A DNA stretch of 64,000 bases from an uncultured Desulfobulbaceae bacterium (GCA_947259225.1 CAMYLK010000008.1:1-64000); one strand, 5' to 3'. Counted from the first letter of the stretch, positions 1 to 9,725 are shown. The notes: generated by a model not told the origin, from the sequence alone. Translations and numbers: made by a program.

Positions 1-1087
1 GGGTGATCAGACATCCACTCATGATTTCATCTTCAAGGTTCAGGTTAAAAGTCTTGGCTTCTTTATCCCAGAAGTGATCAACAAAATTACCCAGGTTGGC
101 AGAATACATCTGACTCGCTGTCAAGGCAACGCGTCCGGGAAGGTTTCCGAGTCCTACTATTTTTACTCCTGCTATTTCCACAATTTTATCAACCTCAGAA
201 CCCTCGACATTACCTCCGGTCTCAACAGCCATATCAATAATGACACTTCCCGGCTGCATCTGTTCGATCATGGCCATGTCAACAATTCGCGGGGCAGGGC
301 GGCCAAAAAGCTGAGCAGTAGTGATAACAACATCAGCCAGAACACATGCCTTGGCCATACCTTCTTTTTGTTTCTGTACCTGTTCCGGTGTCAACTCTTT
401 GGCGTACCCGTCTTTTGTCTGGCCGGTTTCACCAAGATCAATTTTAACAAATTTGGCGCCAAGAGATTTAACCTGCTCCTCGACGACGGGGCGGGTATCA
501 AAGGCTTCAACCCTTGCTCCAAGCCGGCGGGCAGTCGCGATTGCCTGCAGACCGGCAACCCCTACGCCAATGATAAAAACACGGGATGGCTTGATGGTAC
601 CTGACGGGGTAGTCATCATTGGAAATACTTTGTCCAGCTGCTCCGCACCAAGAATAACCGAAACATATCCGCCGAGATTAGCCTGGGAACTTAGCACATC
701 CATTTTCTGGGCCAGGGTAGTACGCGGAAGCATCTCAAGACTGACAGCACTGATTCCTGCCTCTGCCATCTTGTCGACAAGTTCAGCCTCGTTGAACGGG
801 TCAAGATAGCTGACGTGAAGACAACCCTTCTTCATGAGGTCAATTTCTTCCATCGGTGGTTTCCTGAGGCGCAGAACGATGTCAGCAGATTTCAGCATAT
901 CCTCACGAGAAGAAATAATTTTCGCACCGACCTTTTCATATTCCGCATCTTCATAACGGCATGTCAGGCCCAAGCCGGCTTCAATCTCTACTTCTGCTCC
1001 GAGCTTGACAAGCTTGTCGACGGTAGGCGGTATGAGGGGAACCCTTTTTTCACCCTCATGGGTTTCTTTCATGACCGCAATTTTCAT
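1..1087 (-). CDS. pntAA: NAD(P) transhydrogenase alpha subunit, part 1 (3' end cut by window edge)
   Basis: This is the NAD(H)-binding subunit of the proton-translocating transhydrogenase, which moves hydride between NADH and NADP+ at the cytoplasmic membrane. It is missing from the ORF track because it runs off the left edge. The minus strand reads MKIAVMKETHEGEKRVPLIP from an ATG at 1087, preceded by AAGGAGTGACTCT, a good ribosome site. About 362 residues are visible, close to the usual length of a split alpha-1 subunit. They include the AQKMDVLSSQANLGGYV block of domain I and the Rossmann loop GVGVAGLQAIATARRLGA. Alanine dehydrogenase shares the fold, but the loop pattern and absence of Ala-DH hallmarks favour PntAA. 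The membrane subunits pntAB and pntB should lie beyond the edge. Confidence 0.9.
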   Translation of the reverse strand, partial: MKIAVMKETHEGEKRVPLIPPTVDKLVKLGAEVEIEAGLGLTCRYEDAEYEKVGAKIISSREDMLKSADIVLRLRKPPMEEIDLMKKGCLHVSYLDPFNEAELVDKMAEAGISAVSLEMLPRTTLAQKMDVLSSQANLGGYVSVILGAEQLDKVFPMMTTPSGTIKPSRVFIIGVGVAGLQAIATARRLGARVEAFDTRPVVEEQVKSLGAKFVKIDLGETGQTKDGYAKELTPEQVQKQKEGMAKACVLADVVITTAQLFGRPAPRIVDMAMIEQMQPGSVIIDMAVETGGNVEGSEVDKIVEIAGVKIVGLGNLPGRVALTASQMYSANLGNFVDHFWDKEAKTFNLNLEDEIMSGCLIT

Positions 1088-1432
1088 AGAGTCACTCCTT
1101 GTTGATTACGTATATCATAAACCAAGGTTTACGAGTTTGAACCGGGTTGGTAGTTTGAAGTATTATCGATTCCGACCTATGCCCAGATGTTTGAAAAAGG
1201 GCAGACTTTTACTCGTATACAAAAAACTTGAATCTCTTTACACGAAACTGGGAAAAAATCCCACCCTTAATCAATATATTTCCTAAAGTATCACACTGAT
1301 ACTTCAGTGATCAATCCTCAGTTGTCGTATATCCCTTTATATTTCTTGGAATATCAGTATTTGATAAAAGCTGTTATCCACTAGAATAATAAAATAATAC
1401 AAATTACAGTTTTTAAGTTAGAGATTAAATGG
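1088..1432. other. intergenic region between dusB and pntAA, no gene seen
   Basis: This 345-bp stretch is AT-rich. The 93-aa ORF listed across its right part is a shadow without family features. It contains two overlapping inverted repeats, AGTATCA-CAC-TGATACT (1288-1304) and CACTGA-TACT-TCAGTG (1294-1309), which cannot both form at once. A TATGAT on the minus strand close to the pntAA ribosome site is a possible -10 box, but no good -35 partner is visible. The region presumably holds the pntAA promoter. Confidence 0.5.
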
Positions 1433-2356
1433 TTACCAGGAGTTGATGATCTGTAGTATCTGATCAAGTGTGGCTGCGTCGACGATCTGTTTGCGGATTC
1501 TGCTTGCACCCGGTAATCCCACAAGATAACGGACAGCGTGGTTTTTTATCCTGAATATGACTTTTTGTTCAGGAAGATTATCTCTGATAAGTTCAAGATG
1601 CCGAATGAGAACTGTACGCCTGCCTGCAAAAGTATGAGGGCGTCCCTTTTTTTGAAAAACCCATGGGTTACCAAGGGCACCCCGGCCAATCATAACTGCA
1701 TCACAACCGGTTTCTGCCATCATGCTTAATCCGTCCTGATAGGTAAGGATATCACCGTTTCCGATCACCGGAACAGAAACATTCTGTTTCACTTGACTGA
1801 TTATATTTCTGTCTGCTTTGCCTGAAAAGCCCTGGGACCATGTTCTGCCGTGTACGATTACAGCTTTTGCCCCGCTATCTTGGGCCATCCTGCCAAAGTT
1901 GGCGGCAACAAGAGATTCACTGTTCCAGCCGCTTCGAAATTTAACAGTTACAGGCAGGTCCGTATTATTACAGACAGCACTGATTATACTTTCAGCAAGG
2001 GAGAAGTCCTTCATCAGGGCAACCCCGGACCCTTTCCTGACAACCTTTCTGACCGGGCACCCCATATTGATGTCTAATAAATCGATGGGATATGTATCGA
2101 GAATAGCTGCCGCGTCTCCCATGACCTGAGGATCACTTCCGAAAATCTGAAAAGCAACAGGACGTTCTTCGGGAGCTGTTTTCAGCATTTCCAGAGTTTT
2201 CCGCTGGCCATAGACCAGTCCATGACAACTGATCATTTCTGAATAACATAGTGCGGCTCCCTGCTCCCGGCAGAGCATACGAAACGCGATGTCTGTGTAG
2301 CCTGCAAGGGGTGCCAGGATAAAGGGACTTTCGAGTGTTATTGTGCCAATATTCAT
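1433..2356 (-). CDS. dusB: tRNA-dihydrouridine synthase (DusB-like)
   Basis: This FMN enzyme reduces specific uridines in tRNA to dihydrouridine. The 307-aa protein begins with the TIM-barrel signature PFILAPLAGYTDIAFR. It has the catalytic Cys at about residue 100 in DINMGCPVRKVVRKGSG and the phosphate-binding segment VIGNGDI...MIGRGALGNPWVF, all hallmarks of the Dus family. Its length is usual. It stands alone, divergent from tkt. In E. coli dusB precedes fis, but no fis gene is visible here. Which Dus subgroup it belongs to (DusB or another) rests on overall resemblance. Confidence 0.9.
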   Translation of the reverse strand: MNIGTITLESPFILAPLAGYTDIAFRMLCREQGAALCYSEMISCHGLVYGQRKTLEMLKTAPEERPVAFQIFGSDPQVMGDAAAILDTYPIDLLDINMGCPVRKVVRKGSGVALMKDFSLAESIISAVCNNTDLPVTVKFRSGWNSESLVAANFGRMAQDSGAKAVIVHGRTWSQGFSGKADRNIISQVKQNVSVPVIGNGDILTYQDGLSMMAETGCDAVMIGRGALGNPWVFQKKGRPHTFAGRRTVLIRHLELIRDNLPEQKVIFRIKNHAVRYLVGLPGASRIRKQIVDAATLDQILQIINSW

Positions 2357-2517
2357 GATATGTTCTTATGTATCTGTAAGAAGCGATGGGCTGATTTTCC
2401 TGTTGTCATTCTGTGTCATTGTATTATAACGATTTTCACATTTTTTACACTTTTTGTGTGGTTGAGTTTTCGCCTCATTTTGAGGATACTTATAATCCGA
2501 AATCAACGGAGCATGTT

Positions 2518-4455
2518 ATGACCCTGCAACTTGATATGATGCAAACACGGCTGACCGAAGAGGAGGTTGCCACCCTTCAGCAAATGCGTAAGCGATGTGC
2601 GCGCCGGATTCTTTTGTCGACAACCCTGGCGTCATCCGGCCATCCCGGAGGTTCCCTGTCTGCTCTTGATATGCTGCTTGTGACCTATGGAATGATAAAA
2701 CATGATCCATCCGCCCCACGTTCTGAAAAAAGAGACAGGGTAGTTGTCAGTATGGGGCATATCTCACCGGGGGTCTACAGTACACTTGCCGAGTACGGAT
2801 ACTTTACTGAAGATGATTTTTTGAGCGGTTTCAGAAGAACCGGTTCCGGTTTTCCAGGGCACGTGGAATTCATCGCGCCAGGTGTTGAGTGGGATACCGG
2901 TAACCTGGGCCAGGGCCTGACCGCTGCCGTGGGCATGGCCTTGTCATTCAAGATAAAAAAAATGAACAACAGGGTTATCTGTTTGATGGGTGATGGTGAG
3001 CATCAAAAGGGTCAAATTGTTGAAGCAATACGTTTTGCCCATAAATACAAGCTTGATAACCTGACCGTACTGGTAGACAGGAACCACCTCCAGATTTGCG
3101 GCAATACCGAGGATATTATGCCGCAGTCAATCCGGGCGCTCTATGCAGCCCAGGATTGGCACGTGAAATACTTGGAGGACGGGCACGACACGAATTCTAT
3201 TTTTACATCACTGTCAGAAGCCTATCAGAACACCAGCGGAGTGCCAACCGTAATAGTTGCCCGTACCACTATGGGCAAGGGTATATCGTTCATGGAAAAC
3301 CTGGCCAAGTATCATGGGTCACCACTGAGCCAGGATCTGCTTGGAGACGCGCTTGCGGAGCTCGGGGTTGATAATGACCTCGCAAAGTGGCAGAGGGAAC
3401 GTGAGGAGCCTGTAAGGACAAATACAATTATGGAGCCTCCGGCCGATTACCCTTCGGTCGTTCCAGGTGAGCCGATACTCTACGATGCGGATACCATGAC
3501 CGATAACCGGTCAGGATACGGCAATGCCCTGCTGAGTCTTGCGAAAGCAAATAATCCTCCCGGTAATACTCCTCAAATCGTTGGAGTGTCATGCGACCTG
3601 GAAGGATCAGTGAAAATGGGGGGGTTTCATAAGCACAGCCCGGACGGATATATTGAGGCAGGCATCCAGGAGCATCATGCCGCCGGTTTATCCGGAGCAC
3701 TGAGCAGGGAAGGTCTGATTACCTTTTTCTCAACTTTCGGAGTCTTTGCAGTTTCAGAAGTGTACAACCAGAACCGTTTGTCGGATTTCAACCATACTAA
3801 TTTGAAAATCGTCGCAACCCATGTCGGGCTTGATGTTGGCGAAGACGGCCCTACCCATCAGTGTATAGACTATCTGGGTCTGATGAAAAATTATTTTCGT
3901 TTTTCAGTGTTTATGCCGGCTGACCCGAACCAGACAGATCGTATAGTCAGATACGTTGCCACCCAGCCCGGTAATTATTTTGTTGGTATGGGTCGTTCCA
4001 AGACTCCGGTGATAACAGACGAGAATGGCGGGGTCTTTTACGGGACAGAATATACTTTTACTCCCGGCAAGGCAGACTGGCTTCGCCGGGGCAGTGATAT
4101 TACCATTGTTACTTACGGGGCTCTGGCACCTGCAGTGATAGAGGCATGGAGGATCCTGAAGGAACACGGAGTATCAGCCGGGGTGCTGAATATGGCAAGC
4201 CTCCTTCCCATTGATGTAGAAAGTCTGGTCGAGGCCGCATCAATCGGCCCCATTTTAACTGTTGAAGACCACCACGTGGAGAGCGGGCTTGGCGCGAGTA
4301 CGGCGGTTGCCCTGATGGAAAGAGGGGTAAGTGCTCAACTGCAAAGACTTGGTGTAAGTCATTACGGTAGTTCAGGCAAACCAGCTGAGCTGTATGCCGC
4401 TCAGGGTCTTGATCCCTTGTCCATAGCGCAAAAGGTTAAGAAAATGTTAAAATGA
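2518..4455 (+). CDS. tkt: transketolase
   Basis: This TPP-dependent enzyme of the non-oxidative pentose phosphate pathway transfers two-carbon units between sugar phosphates. The ORF track begins at 2413, but the start chosen is the ATG at 2518 (MTLQLDMMQTRL), which follows CGGAGC at ribosome-site distance and removes an unlikely leader. The protein is a single chain of about 645 residues. It has the N-terminal TPP domain (HPGGSLSALDML, GDGEHQKGQ... with a downstream Asn), the pyrimidine domain (EAGIQEHHAAGLSGAL) and the C-terminal domain (TYGALAPAVIEAWRIL, EDHHVESGLG). A terminator hairpin shared with lptE follows. Confidence 0.93.
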   Translation: MTLQLDMMQTRLTEEEVATLQQMRKRCARRILLSTTLASSGHPGGSLSALDMLLVTYGMIKHDPSAPRSEKRDRVVVSMGHISPGVYSTLAEYGYFTEDDFLSGFRRTGSGFPGHVEFIAPGVEWDTGNLGQGLTAAVGMALSFKIKKMNNRVICLMGDGEHQKGQIVEAIRFAHKYKLDNLTVLVDRNHLQICGNTEDIMPQSIRALYAAQDWHVKYLEDGHDTNSIFTSLSEAYQNTSGVPTVIVARTTMGKGISFMENLAKYHGSPLSQDLLGDALAELGVDNDLAKWQREREEPVRTNTIMEPPADYPSVVPGEPILYDADTMTDNRSGYGNALLSLAKANNPPGNTPQIVGVSCDLEGSVKMGGFHKHSPDGYIEAGIQEHHAAGLSGALSREGLITFFSTFGVFAVSEVYNQNRLSDFNHTNLKIVATHVGLDVGEDGPTHQCIDYLGLMKNYFRFSVFMPADPNQTDRIVRYVATQPGNYFVGMGRSKTPVITDENGGVFYGTEYTFTPGKADWLRRGSDITIVTYGALAPAVIEAWRILKEHGVSAGVLNMASLLPIDVESLVEAASIGPILTVEDHHVESGLGASTAVALMERGVSAQLQRLGVSHYGSSGKPAELYAAQGLDPLSIAQKVKKMLK

Positions 4456-4524
4456 AATTCTGAAGGATTAAAGGTTGTCGCTCTGTATTGCGAGACCTGC
4501 AAAATTCTAGAAGTGGCTGAAATA

Positions 4525-4559
4525 AAAAAGGGGGCTGAAAATTAATCAGCCCCCTTTTT
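4525..4559. terminator. bidirectional intrinsic terminator between tkt and lptE
   Basis: A perfect 14-bp stem AAAAAGGGGGCTGA / TCAGCCCCCTTTTT with a 7-nt loop sits between the convergent tkt and lptE genes. It supplies a T-tract on both strands, so it can end both transcripts. Confidence 0.92.
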
Positions 4560-4586
4560 GGTATTATTCGTAATTCTGTGACGGAT

Positions 4587-5135
4587 TTATTGTGTCGACC
4601 CTGCAACCCTGTTCTGCCTGCGAAGTTTATCCAGTGTTCCGAGATAAATCCGCTCCGACATGTCTTCCAGAATCTGCTCCAGGGCTTCACGTTCATTTTC
4701 AGACATAACAGCTGCGCCGCCTGCAGTGGAGTATGCCTCCGTCCATAGTTCCCGAGGAACTTCCCAGAGTATTTTATCGGTTTTTACATCCTTGAAAATA
4801 TACCTCACCACAAGAGCAACTTTGGCTTCCGTTGTCCTGGCATCTGCATCCCATGAGACACTTGGCAGGTCAATGCTTACAAGTTCTCCGGCAAGTATCA
4901 TATCTGCCTGGTCCCGGTCTCTTGTCAGAACAATGGAACTGGATTTCTGGAACCATCTGGACAGGGACTGATATATTCTGGCATCCAACCCAAGTTGGCT
5001 GGTCCTGTTTTTCCAGTTCGGCATGTATATTGTTTGGGTAGGTCCGTCATAGACGTGCGGAAAATAATAACCACAGCCTCCAGTGAGGACAGCTAAGGAC
5101 AGGCAGAGTGCTAACACAGTTCTGTTTAGTCTCAC
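4587..5135 (-). CDS. lptE: LPS-assembly lipoprotein LptE
   Basis: LptE is the outer-membrane lipoprotein that plugs the LptD barrel and helps insert lipopolysaccharide. The 182-aa product has a signal peptide ending in the lipobox LTGGC, with the lipidated Cys at residue 21. The GYYFP segment and the alternating beta/helix layout follow the LptE/RlpB pattern. The start is GTG at 5135, supported by AAGGAG six bases upstream. It lies directly downstream of leuS, the same order as leuS-lptE in E. coli, which strengthens the call. The family is poorly conserved in sequence, so synteny carries part of the weight. Confidence 0.82.
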   Translation of the reverse strand: MRLNRTVLALCLSLAVLTGGCGYYFPHVYDGPTQTIYMPNWKNRTSQLGLDARIYQSLSRWFQKSSSIVLTRDRDQADMILAGELVSIDLPSVSWDADARTTEAKVALVVRYIFKDVKTDKILWEVPRELWTEAYSTAGGAAVMSENEREALEQILEDMSERIYLGTLDKLRRQNRVAGSTQ

Positions 5136-5172
5136 CGATTGCTCCTTGTGTATTTTTAAGTTTGTAATGGTA

Positions 5173-7659
5173 TTAAATTACAATATTAACAAGTTTCTTT
5201 TGAACCACAATGATTTTTTTAGGCTCATTCCCTTGGGTAAATTTCAAAACTCTTTCATCCTCAAGGGCCTGTTGTTGCAGCACAGCTTCGTCTATATCAG
5301 CAGGGACATCTAAACGTGAGCGGACTTTGCCGTTGACCTGGACAATGATTGTAATTTCTTCCTCCCTCGCAGCTTGGGGGTCGTAAATCGGCCAATGAGC
5401 GTGGTCCATTGTTGCTTCCTGGCCGGACGCTTCCCAGAGTTCCTCGCAAAAATGTGGAACCATAGGAAAAAGCAGGAGCAGGGTAGTTTTCAAGCATTCA
5501 CCCATAATTCCCGGGTGAATTTCATTATTACGGTCCGTGTGAAGTGTTGTAGCCAGATTAACCAGCTCCATCACCGCACTGATGGCAGTATTGAAATGGA
5601 AATTGTTTTCAATATTGTCAGTTACCCGCTTGATTGTCTGGTGTGTTTTACGGTGTAGAATTCTGTCGTTGCCGTCGAGATTCCCTGTTGAGGTTTCTGT
5701 GGCTGCGTTGAAACAATCAAGGTTGGCTGTAATCAGCCTGAAGACCTTTTTTAGAAAACGAGATGCACCGTCAACTCCCTGTGCATTCCATTCGAGGTCC
5801 CTTTCCGGAGGTGCAGCAAATAGAGAAAAAAGCCGAACAGTGTCAGCTCCGTATTTGTTAATCAGGTCATTTGGGTCGACAACATTGCCCTTGGATTTTG
5901 ACATCTTGGCGCCATCCTTTATGACCATTCCCTGGGTCAGGAGGTTGAGAAACGGCTCGTCAATATTTACATAGCCGAGATCTCGCAGCACCTTTGTAAA
6001 AAAACGTGAATAGAGGAGGTGCAGGATGGCATGTTCAACACCTCCTATATATTGGTCAACAGACAACCAGTATTGTGCGGCTTTCCGTTCAAGTGGCGAA
6101 GAATCATTGTCCGGGCAGGTGTACCGGGCAAAATACCACGATGATTCAACAAATGTGTCCATAGTGTCTGTCTCGCGACGAGCTTCGCCTTTGCATGCAG
6201 GACAGGATGTGGCGATAAAATTTTCCTGCTGGTGCAGGGGGGCGTGACTGCCGTCGGGCTTGTCTGTTCCGGGCAGCACCACGGGAAGTTTATCTTCTGG
6301 CACCGGAACTGTGCCGCATTTATCACAGTAAACAACAGGAATAGGGGTCCCCCAGTATCGTTGCCTTGAAATACCCCAGTCACGAAGACGATACGTCGTC
6401 TCTCGTTTGCCAAATTTCATTTCTTCGGCATAACTGATGATGGCTTGTTTGGCTGATTCAGATTCCATATTGTTGAATTGATCAGAATGAACAAGGACAC
6501 CTTGTTCAACGAATGCTTCATCAAGGTTATGAATATCCAGAGACTGATCAGCCGGTTGAATAACAACCCTGACATCCAGATCATATTTAGCGGCAAATTC
6601 AAAATCGCGCTGGTCATGGGCAGGTACTGCCATGACTGCTCCTGTCCCGTATTCCATCAGGACAAAGTTGGCGACATAAATGGGAATCCGTTCATCGTTA
6701 AAAGGATTAACACAGTATGCTCCGGTAAACACGCCGTTCTTTTCAGGTTCTTTATCCTGGGAGGCTCGTTGTTTTTCAAGAATTGTGTTGTGGACGAAGT
6801 TCATTACCGGTTTTTCAAAATCAGTCCCATTCACCAGCTGTTCAACAACTGGGTGTTCGACAGCAAGGGATATGAAGGTTACACCGTAAATAGTATCAGG
6901 CCGAGTAGTGAAAATGGTGATGGATGCGTTGCTGTTTTCAATAGGAAAATCACAGGCCAGGCCATGACTTCTGCCGATCCAGTTACGCTGCATGGTCACA
7001 ACTTTTTCAGGCCAACCTGACAAGGTGTCGAGGTCTTCGAGCAATTCATCGGCATAGTCGGTAATTTTGAAAAACCAGCCGTGCATGGTGCGTGGTATAA
7101 CTTGCTCGTCGCAGCGCCAGCAGCACCCGTCTATTACCTGTTCCCGAGCTAACACAGTCTGGCATGAATCACACCAGTTGACCGTTGTTTCCTTGCCGTA
7201 CACAAGCCCTTTTTCCAACATTTGCAGGAAAATCAGCTGTTCCCAACGGTAGTAATTAGGATCACAGGTCGCAAGCTCCCGGTCCCAGTCATAGCTGAGT
7301 CCCATCGCCTTGAGTTGATCCCGCATATAATTGATATTGTCATAGGTCCAGCTGGCAGGATGAACGCCGTGTTTCAGGGCCGCATTTTCTGCTGGCAGGC
7401 CGAAGGCGTCCCAGCCCATGGGATGGATAACATTGAAGCCCTGCATTCTTTTATAACGGGCAATAACATCTCCTATGCTGTAATTTCGGACATGACCCAT
7501 ATGAATGCGTCCGGAAGGGTAAGGAAACATCTCAAGGACATAGTACTTCTCTTTTTCAGGATCAACAGTAGCCCTGTATGGACGAGTTTTATCCCAGCGT
7601 TTCTGCCATTTTGATTCAACGGCCTTGAAGTCGTATTTATCGTGACTGTGGTTTTTCAT
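5173..7659 (-). CDS. leuS: leucyl-tRNA synthetase
   Basis: This class I aminoacyl-tRNA synthetase charges tRNA-Leu. At 828 aa it is of bacterial length. The HIGH motif is HMGH at residues 53-56 and KMSKS is intact at 585-589 (KMSKSKGNVV). Two Cys-pair zinc-ribbon-like stretches (CDSC...CWRC and CDKC...CPAC) are present. The CP1 editing domain lies between with FTTRPDTIYGVTF and the catalytic-loop region VPAHDQRDFEFA. It sits between dnaB and lptE on the minus strand, with only 17 bp to dnaB, so it is probably co-transcribed. Confidence 0.97.
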   Translation of the reverse strand: MKNHSHDKYDFKAVESKWQKRWDKTRPYRATVDPEKEKYYVLEMFPYPSGRIHMGHVRNYSIGDVIARYKRMQGFNVIHPMGWDAFGLPAENAALKHGVHPASWTYDNINYMRDQLKAMGLSYDWDRELATCDPNYYRWEQLIFLQMLEKGLVYGKETTVNWCDSCQTVLAREQVIDGCCWRCDEQVIPRTMHGWFFKITDYADELLEDLDTLSGWPEKVVTMQRNWIGRSHGLACDFPIENSNASITIFTTRPDTIYGVTFISLAVEHPVVEQLVNGTDFEKPVMNFVHNTILEKQRASQDKEPEKNGVFTGAYCVNPFNDERIPIYVANFVLMEYGTGAVMAVPAHDQRDFEFAAKYDLDVRVVIQPADQSLDIHNLDEAFVEQGVLVHSDQFNNMESESAKQAIISYAEEMKFGKRETTYRLRDWGISRQRYWGTPIPVVYCDKCGTVPVPEDKLPVVLPGTDKPDGSHAPLHQQENFIATSCPACKGEARRETDTMDTFVESSWYFARYTCPDNDSSPLERKAAQYWLSVDQYIGGVEHAILHLLYSRFFTKVLRDLGYVNIDEPFLNLLTQGMVIKDGAKMSKSKGNVVDPNDLINKYGADTVRLFSLFAAPPERDLEWNAQGVDGASRFLKKVFRLITANLDCFNAATETSTGNLDGNDRILHRKTHQTIKRVTDNIENNFHFNTAISAVMELVNLATTLHTDRNNEIHPGIMGECLKTTLLLLFPMVPHFCEELWEASGQEATMDHAHWPIYDPQAAREEEITIIVQVNGKVRSRLDVPADIDEAVLQQQALEDERVLKFTQGNEPKKIIVVQKKLVNIVI

Positions 7660-7676
7660 ATTCAGGTATTTGTTTA

Positions 7677-9074
7677 TTACATTTCATCTTGAACGCCGTA
7701 TCCACCTGGCGGTTCAAAGCTGGTGTATGTCTCAAAAGTAGTATATTCGGCAAGAAATGTAAGTTTGATTGTACCGATGGGGCCGTTTCGCTGCTTGCCG
7801 ACGATAATTTCGGCAATTCCTCTGTTGGGATTATCCGGTGTGGGTTTGTACACCTCATCTCTGTAAATAAATATGATAACATCGGCATCCTGTTCAATTG
7901 CACCGGATTCCCTGAGATCGGAAAGTTGAGGTCTTTTGTCGGTCCGACTTTCCAGGCTCCTGTTTAACTGGGACAGTGCGACAACTGGAACACTCAACTC
8001 TTTGGCCATAGCTTTAAGGGAGCGGGATATTTCACTTATTTCCTGGGCCCTGTTCTCAGAATTGCTTCTGCCTTTCATAAGCTGCAGGTAATCAACAATT
8101 ACCATGCCAAGGTCAAATTCAGCTTTAAGTCTTCGTGCCTTGGCACGCATCTCAAGAACAGTCATCGCGGCTGAATCATCTATATACAGCGGTGCATCGC
8201 TCAGCATACCGGTGGCCCGGGTCAAGTTGGGCCAGTCTCTTTGCTTAAGACGACCGGTTCTTATCCGCTGGGAATCGACTCGACCAATCGAACACAGCAT
8301 ACGCAATGCCAACTGCTCCATTGACATTTCAAGACTGAAAACGGCTACGGGTTTTTTGTCAACAATAGCGGCATGCTGGGCTATATTCATAGCCAAAGCT
8401 GTTTTGCCCATACTGGGTCGGCCGGCGACCACGACAAGATCTGCGGGTTGCAGACCTGCTGTCATTTTATCAAGATCAGGATAACCGGTTGCAACCCCGG
8501 TCACATGTTCCTTGCGTTCAAACAGTTTTTCAACCCGTTCAAAGGCACGCGGAACAATTGTCGACATGGATTCGAATCCCTGTCCTTTTTTTGAACTCGC
8601 TATTTCAAAAATAGTCTGTTCGGCTTCATCGACGAGGGAATCAATATCATCCTGCTCCTCGTAACATCGTGCAGCCAGATCAGATGAGGTTTGAATAAGT
8701 TTACGAAGGATTGATTTCTGTCTGATAATGTTGGCGTGATGTACCAGGGTTCCGGAAAAAGGAATGATGTCTGTCAGGGAAGCAAGGTAAGCGGCCCCGC
8801 CTATCTGCTCAAGTTTATTCTGATCGCTTAATAAACTGCTCACAGTTATGAGATCATGTGGTTCACGATTTTCAAAAAGTTGGATCATTGCACTATAAAT
8901 ATTTTTATGTGCATCACGGTAAAAATCGTCAGGATTGAGTATCTCGATTATCTTGAGAAGTGATTTGTCCTGCAGGAGAATTGTGCCAAGGACAGCCTGT
9001 TCGGCTTCCAGATTCTGTGGTGGTACAGGCTTTGAGCTTGTTGATGGCATTGATTGAACAGGCTGATATTGCAT
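7677..9074 (-). CDS. dnaB: replicative DNA helicase DnaB
   Basis: DnaB is the hexameric 5'-3' helicase at the replication fork. The 465-aa protein has the N-terminal primase-interaction domain (NLEAEQAVLGTILLQ), a Walker A GRPSMGKTA at 218-226, Walker B-like MVIVDYLQLM, and the C-terminal RecA-like core with SQLNRSLESR and DLRESGAIEQDADV. No intein interrupts it. It ends the ribosomal-protein run rpsF-rpsR-DUF2232-rplI, a common deltaproteobacterial order. The 195-bp gap upstream holds unusual interleaved repeats (separate entry). Confidence 0.97.
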   Translation of the reverse strand: MQYQPVQSMPSTSSKPVPPQNLEAEQAVLGTILLQDKSLLKIIEILNPDDFYRDAHKNIYSAMIQLFENREPHDLITVSSLLSDQNKLEQIGGAAYLASLTDIIPFSGTLVHHANIIRQKSILRKLIQTSSDLAARCYEEQDDIDSLVDEAEQTIFEIASSKKGQGFESMSTIVPRAFERVEKLFERKEHVTGVATGYPDLDKMTAGLQPADLVVVAGRPSMGKTALAMNIAQHAAIVDKKPVAVFSLEMSMEQLALRMLCSIGRVDSQRIRTGRLKQRDWPNLTRATGMLSDAPLYIDDSAAMTVLEMRAKARRLKAEFDLGMVIVDYLQLMKGRSNSENRAQEISEISRSLKAMAKELSVPVVALSQLNRSLESRTDKRPQLSDLRESGAIEQDADVIIFIYRDEVYKPTPDNPNRGIAEIIVGKQRNGPIGTIKLTFLAEYTTFETYTSFEPPGGYGVQDEM

Positions 9075-9141
9075 AGTTGTGACGACTACCGAAGGAAGAT
9101 GGAAGAGGGCTTCCAGTAGCAGGCCACCCCCATTACTTCAG

Positions 9142-9191
9142 GCCCGTTCAAATAATGTCAGCTTAAATGAATGAACGGGCTGTTTAAGCTG
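9142..9191 (-). promoter_or_regulatory. interleaved inverted repeats (pseudoknot-capable leader) between rplI and dnaB
   Basis: Two perfect 9-bp inverted repeats interlock. GCCCGTTCA (9142-9150) pairs with TGAACGGGC (9172-9180), and CAGCTTAAA (9159-9167) pairs with TTTAAGCTG (9183-9191). The order A-B-A'-B' allows an H-type pseudoknot or two mutually exclusive hairpins. No T-run follows on the minus strand, so it is not a simple terminator. A further imperfect hairpin (CTAC..GGAAG/CTTCC.GTAG) lies closer to the dnaB start. The function is unknown. Confidence 0.5.
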
Positions 9192-9269
9192 TTATCTTAA
9201 TAAAAAAGAAGCTGTCAGACAACCTTTTGTCAATGCAACAAAAAGGACAGGGATCTCTGCTTGTTAATT

Positions 9270-9725
9270 TTACTCCCCGACCGCTTCGGGCACAACCTGA
9301 ACTATAATTTCAGTGGTCATCTGGAATCCGACTTTCACATTGACCTTGATATCACCCAGAGTTTTGATTGGCTCATTGAGCACTATTGACTTCCGGTCAA
9401 TGGTAACGCCTTCTTCGGCTATTTTTTCTGCAATATCCGCTGTGGTAACAGAACCGAAAAGCCGTTCATCTTCTCCGACACGGCGCTCAATGGAAACGGT
9501 GATTCCGCTGAGCTTGGCTGAAAGAGTTTCAGCTTCCTTTTTCTCTCGGTCAAGGCGTGCCTGAATAGCTTCCTTTTCCTGTTGCAAGCGTGCCAGATTC
9601 TGCTTGGTAACACTGGAGGCCAATTTCTGCGGAATAAGGTAGTTTCTCGCGTAGCCAGGTTTGACTTTAACGACGTCACCTTCAAGGCCAAGGTTGTCTA
9701 TTGTCTTGTTCAGTATAACTTCCAT
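9270..9725 (-). CDS. rplI: 50S ribosomal protein L9
   Basis: L9 is an elongated protein of the large subunit that binds 23S rRNA near the L1 stalk. The 151-aa sequence starts MEVILNKTIDNLGLEGDVVKVKPGYARNYLIP, the family signature (residues 1-32). A long charged connecting helix follows and then the C-terminal domain (KLSGITVSIERRVGEDERLFGSVT). Length is typical. It lies between the DUF2232 gene and dnaB. Confidence 0.97.
   Translation of the reverse strand: MEVILNKTIDNLGLEGDVVKVKPGYARNYLIPQKLASSVTKQNLARLQQEKEAIQARLDREKKEAETLSAKLSGITVSIERRVGEDERLFGSVTTADIAEKIAEEGVTIDRKSIVLNEPIKTLGDIKVNVKVGFQMTTEIIVQVVPEAVGE

Noticed and set aside
1005-1286. Plus-strand ORF of 93 aa at the left edge
   Set aside because: It overlaps the 5' part of pntAA and an AT-rich gap; composition does not look like protein.
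9142-9180. Hairpin after rplI read as an intrinsic terminator
   Set aside because: No T-run follows on the minus strand, and the interleaved second repeat argues for another structure.
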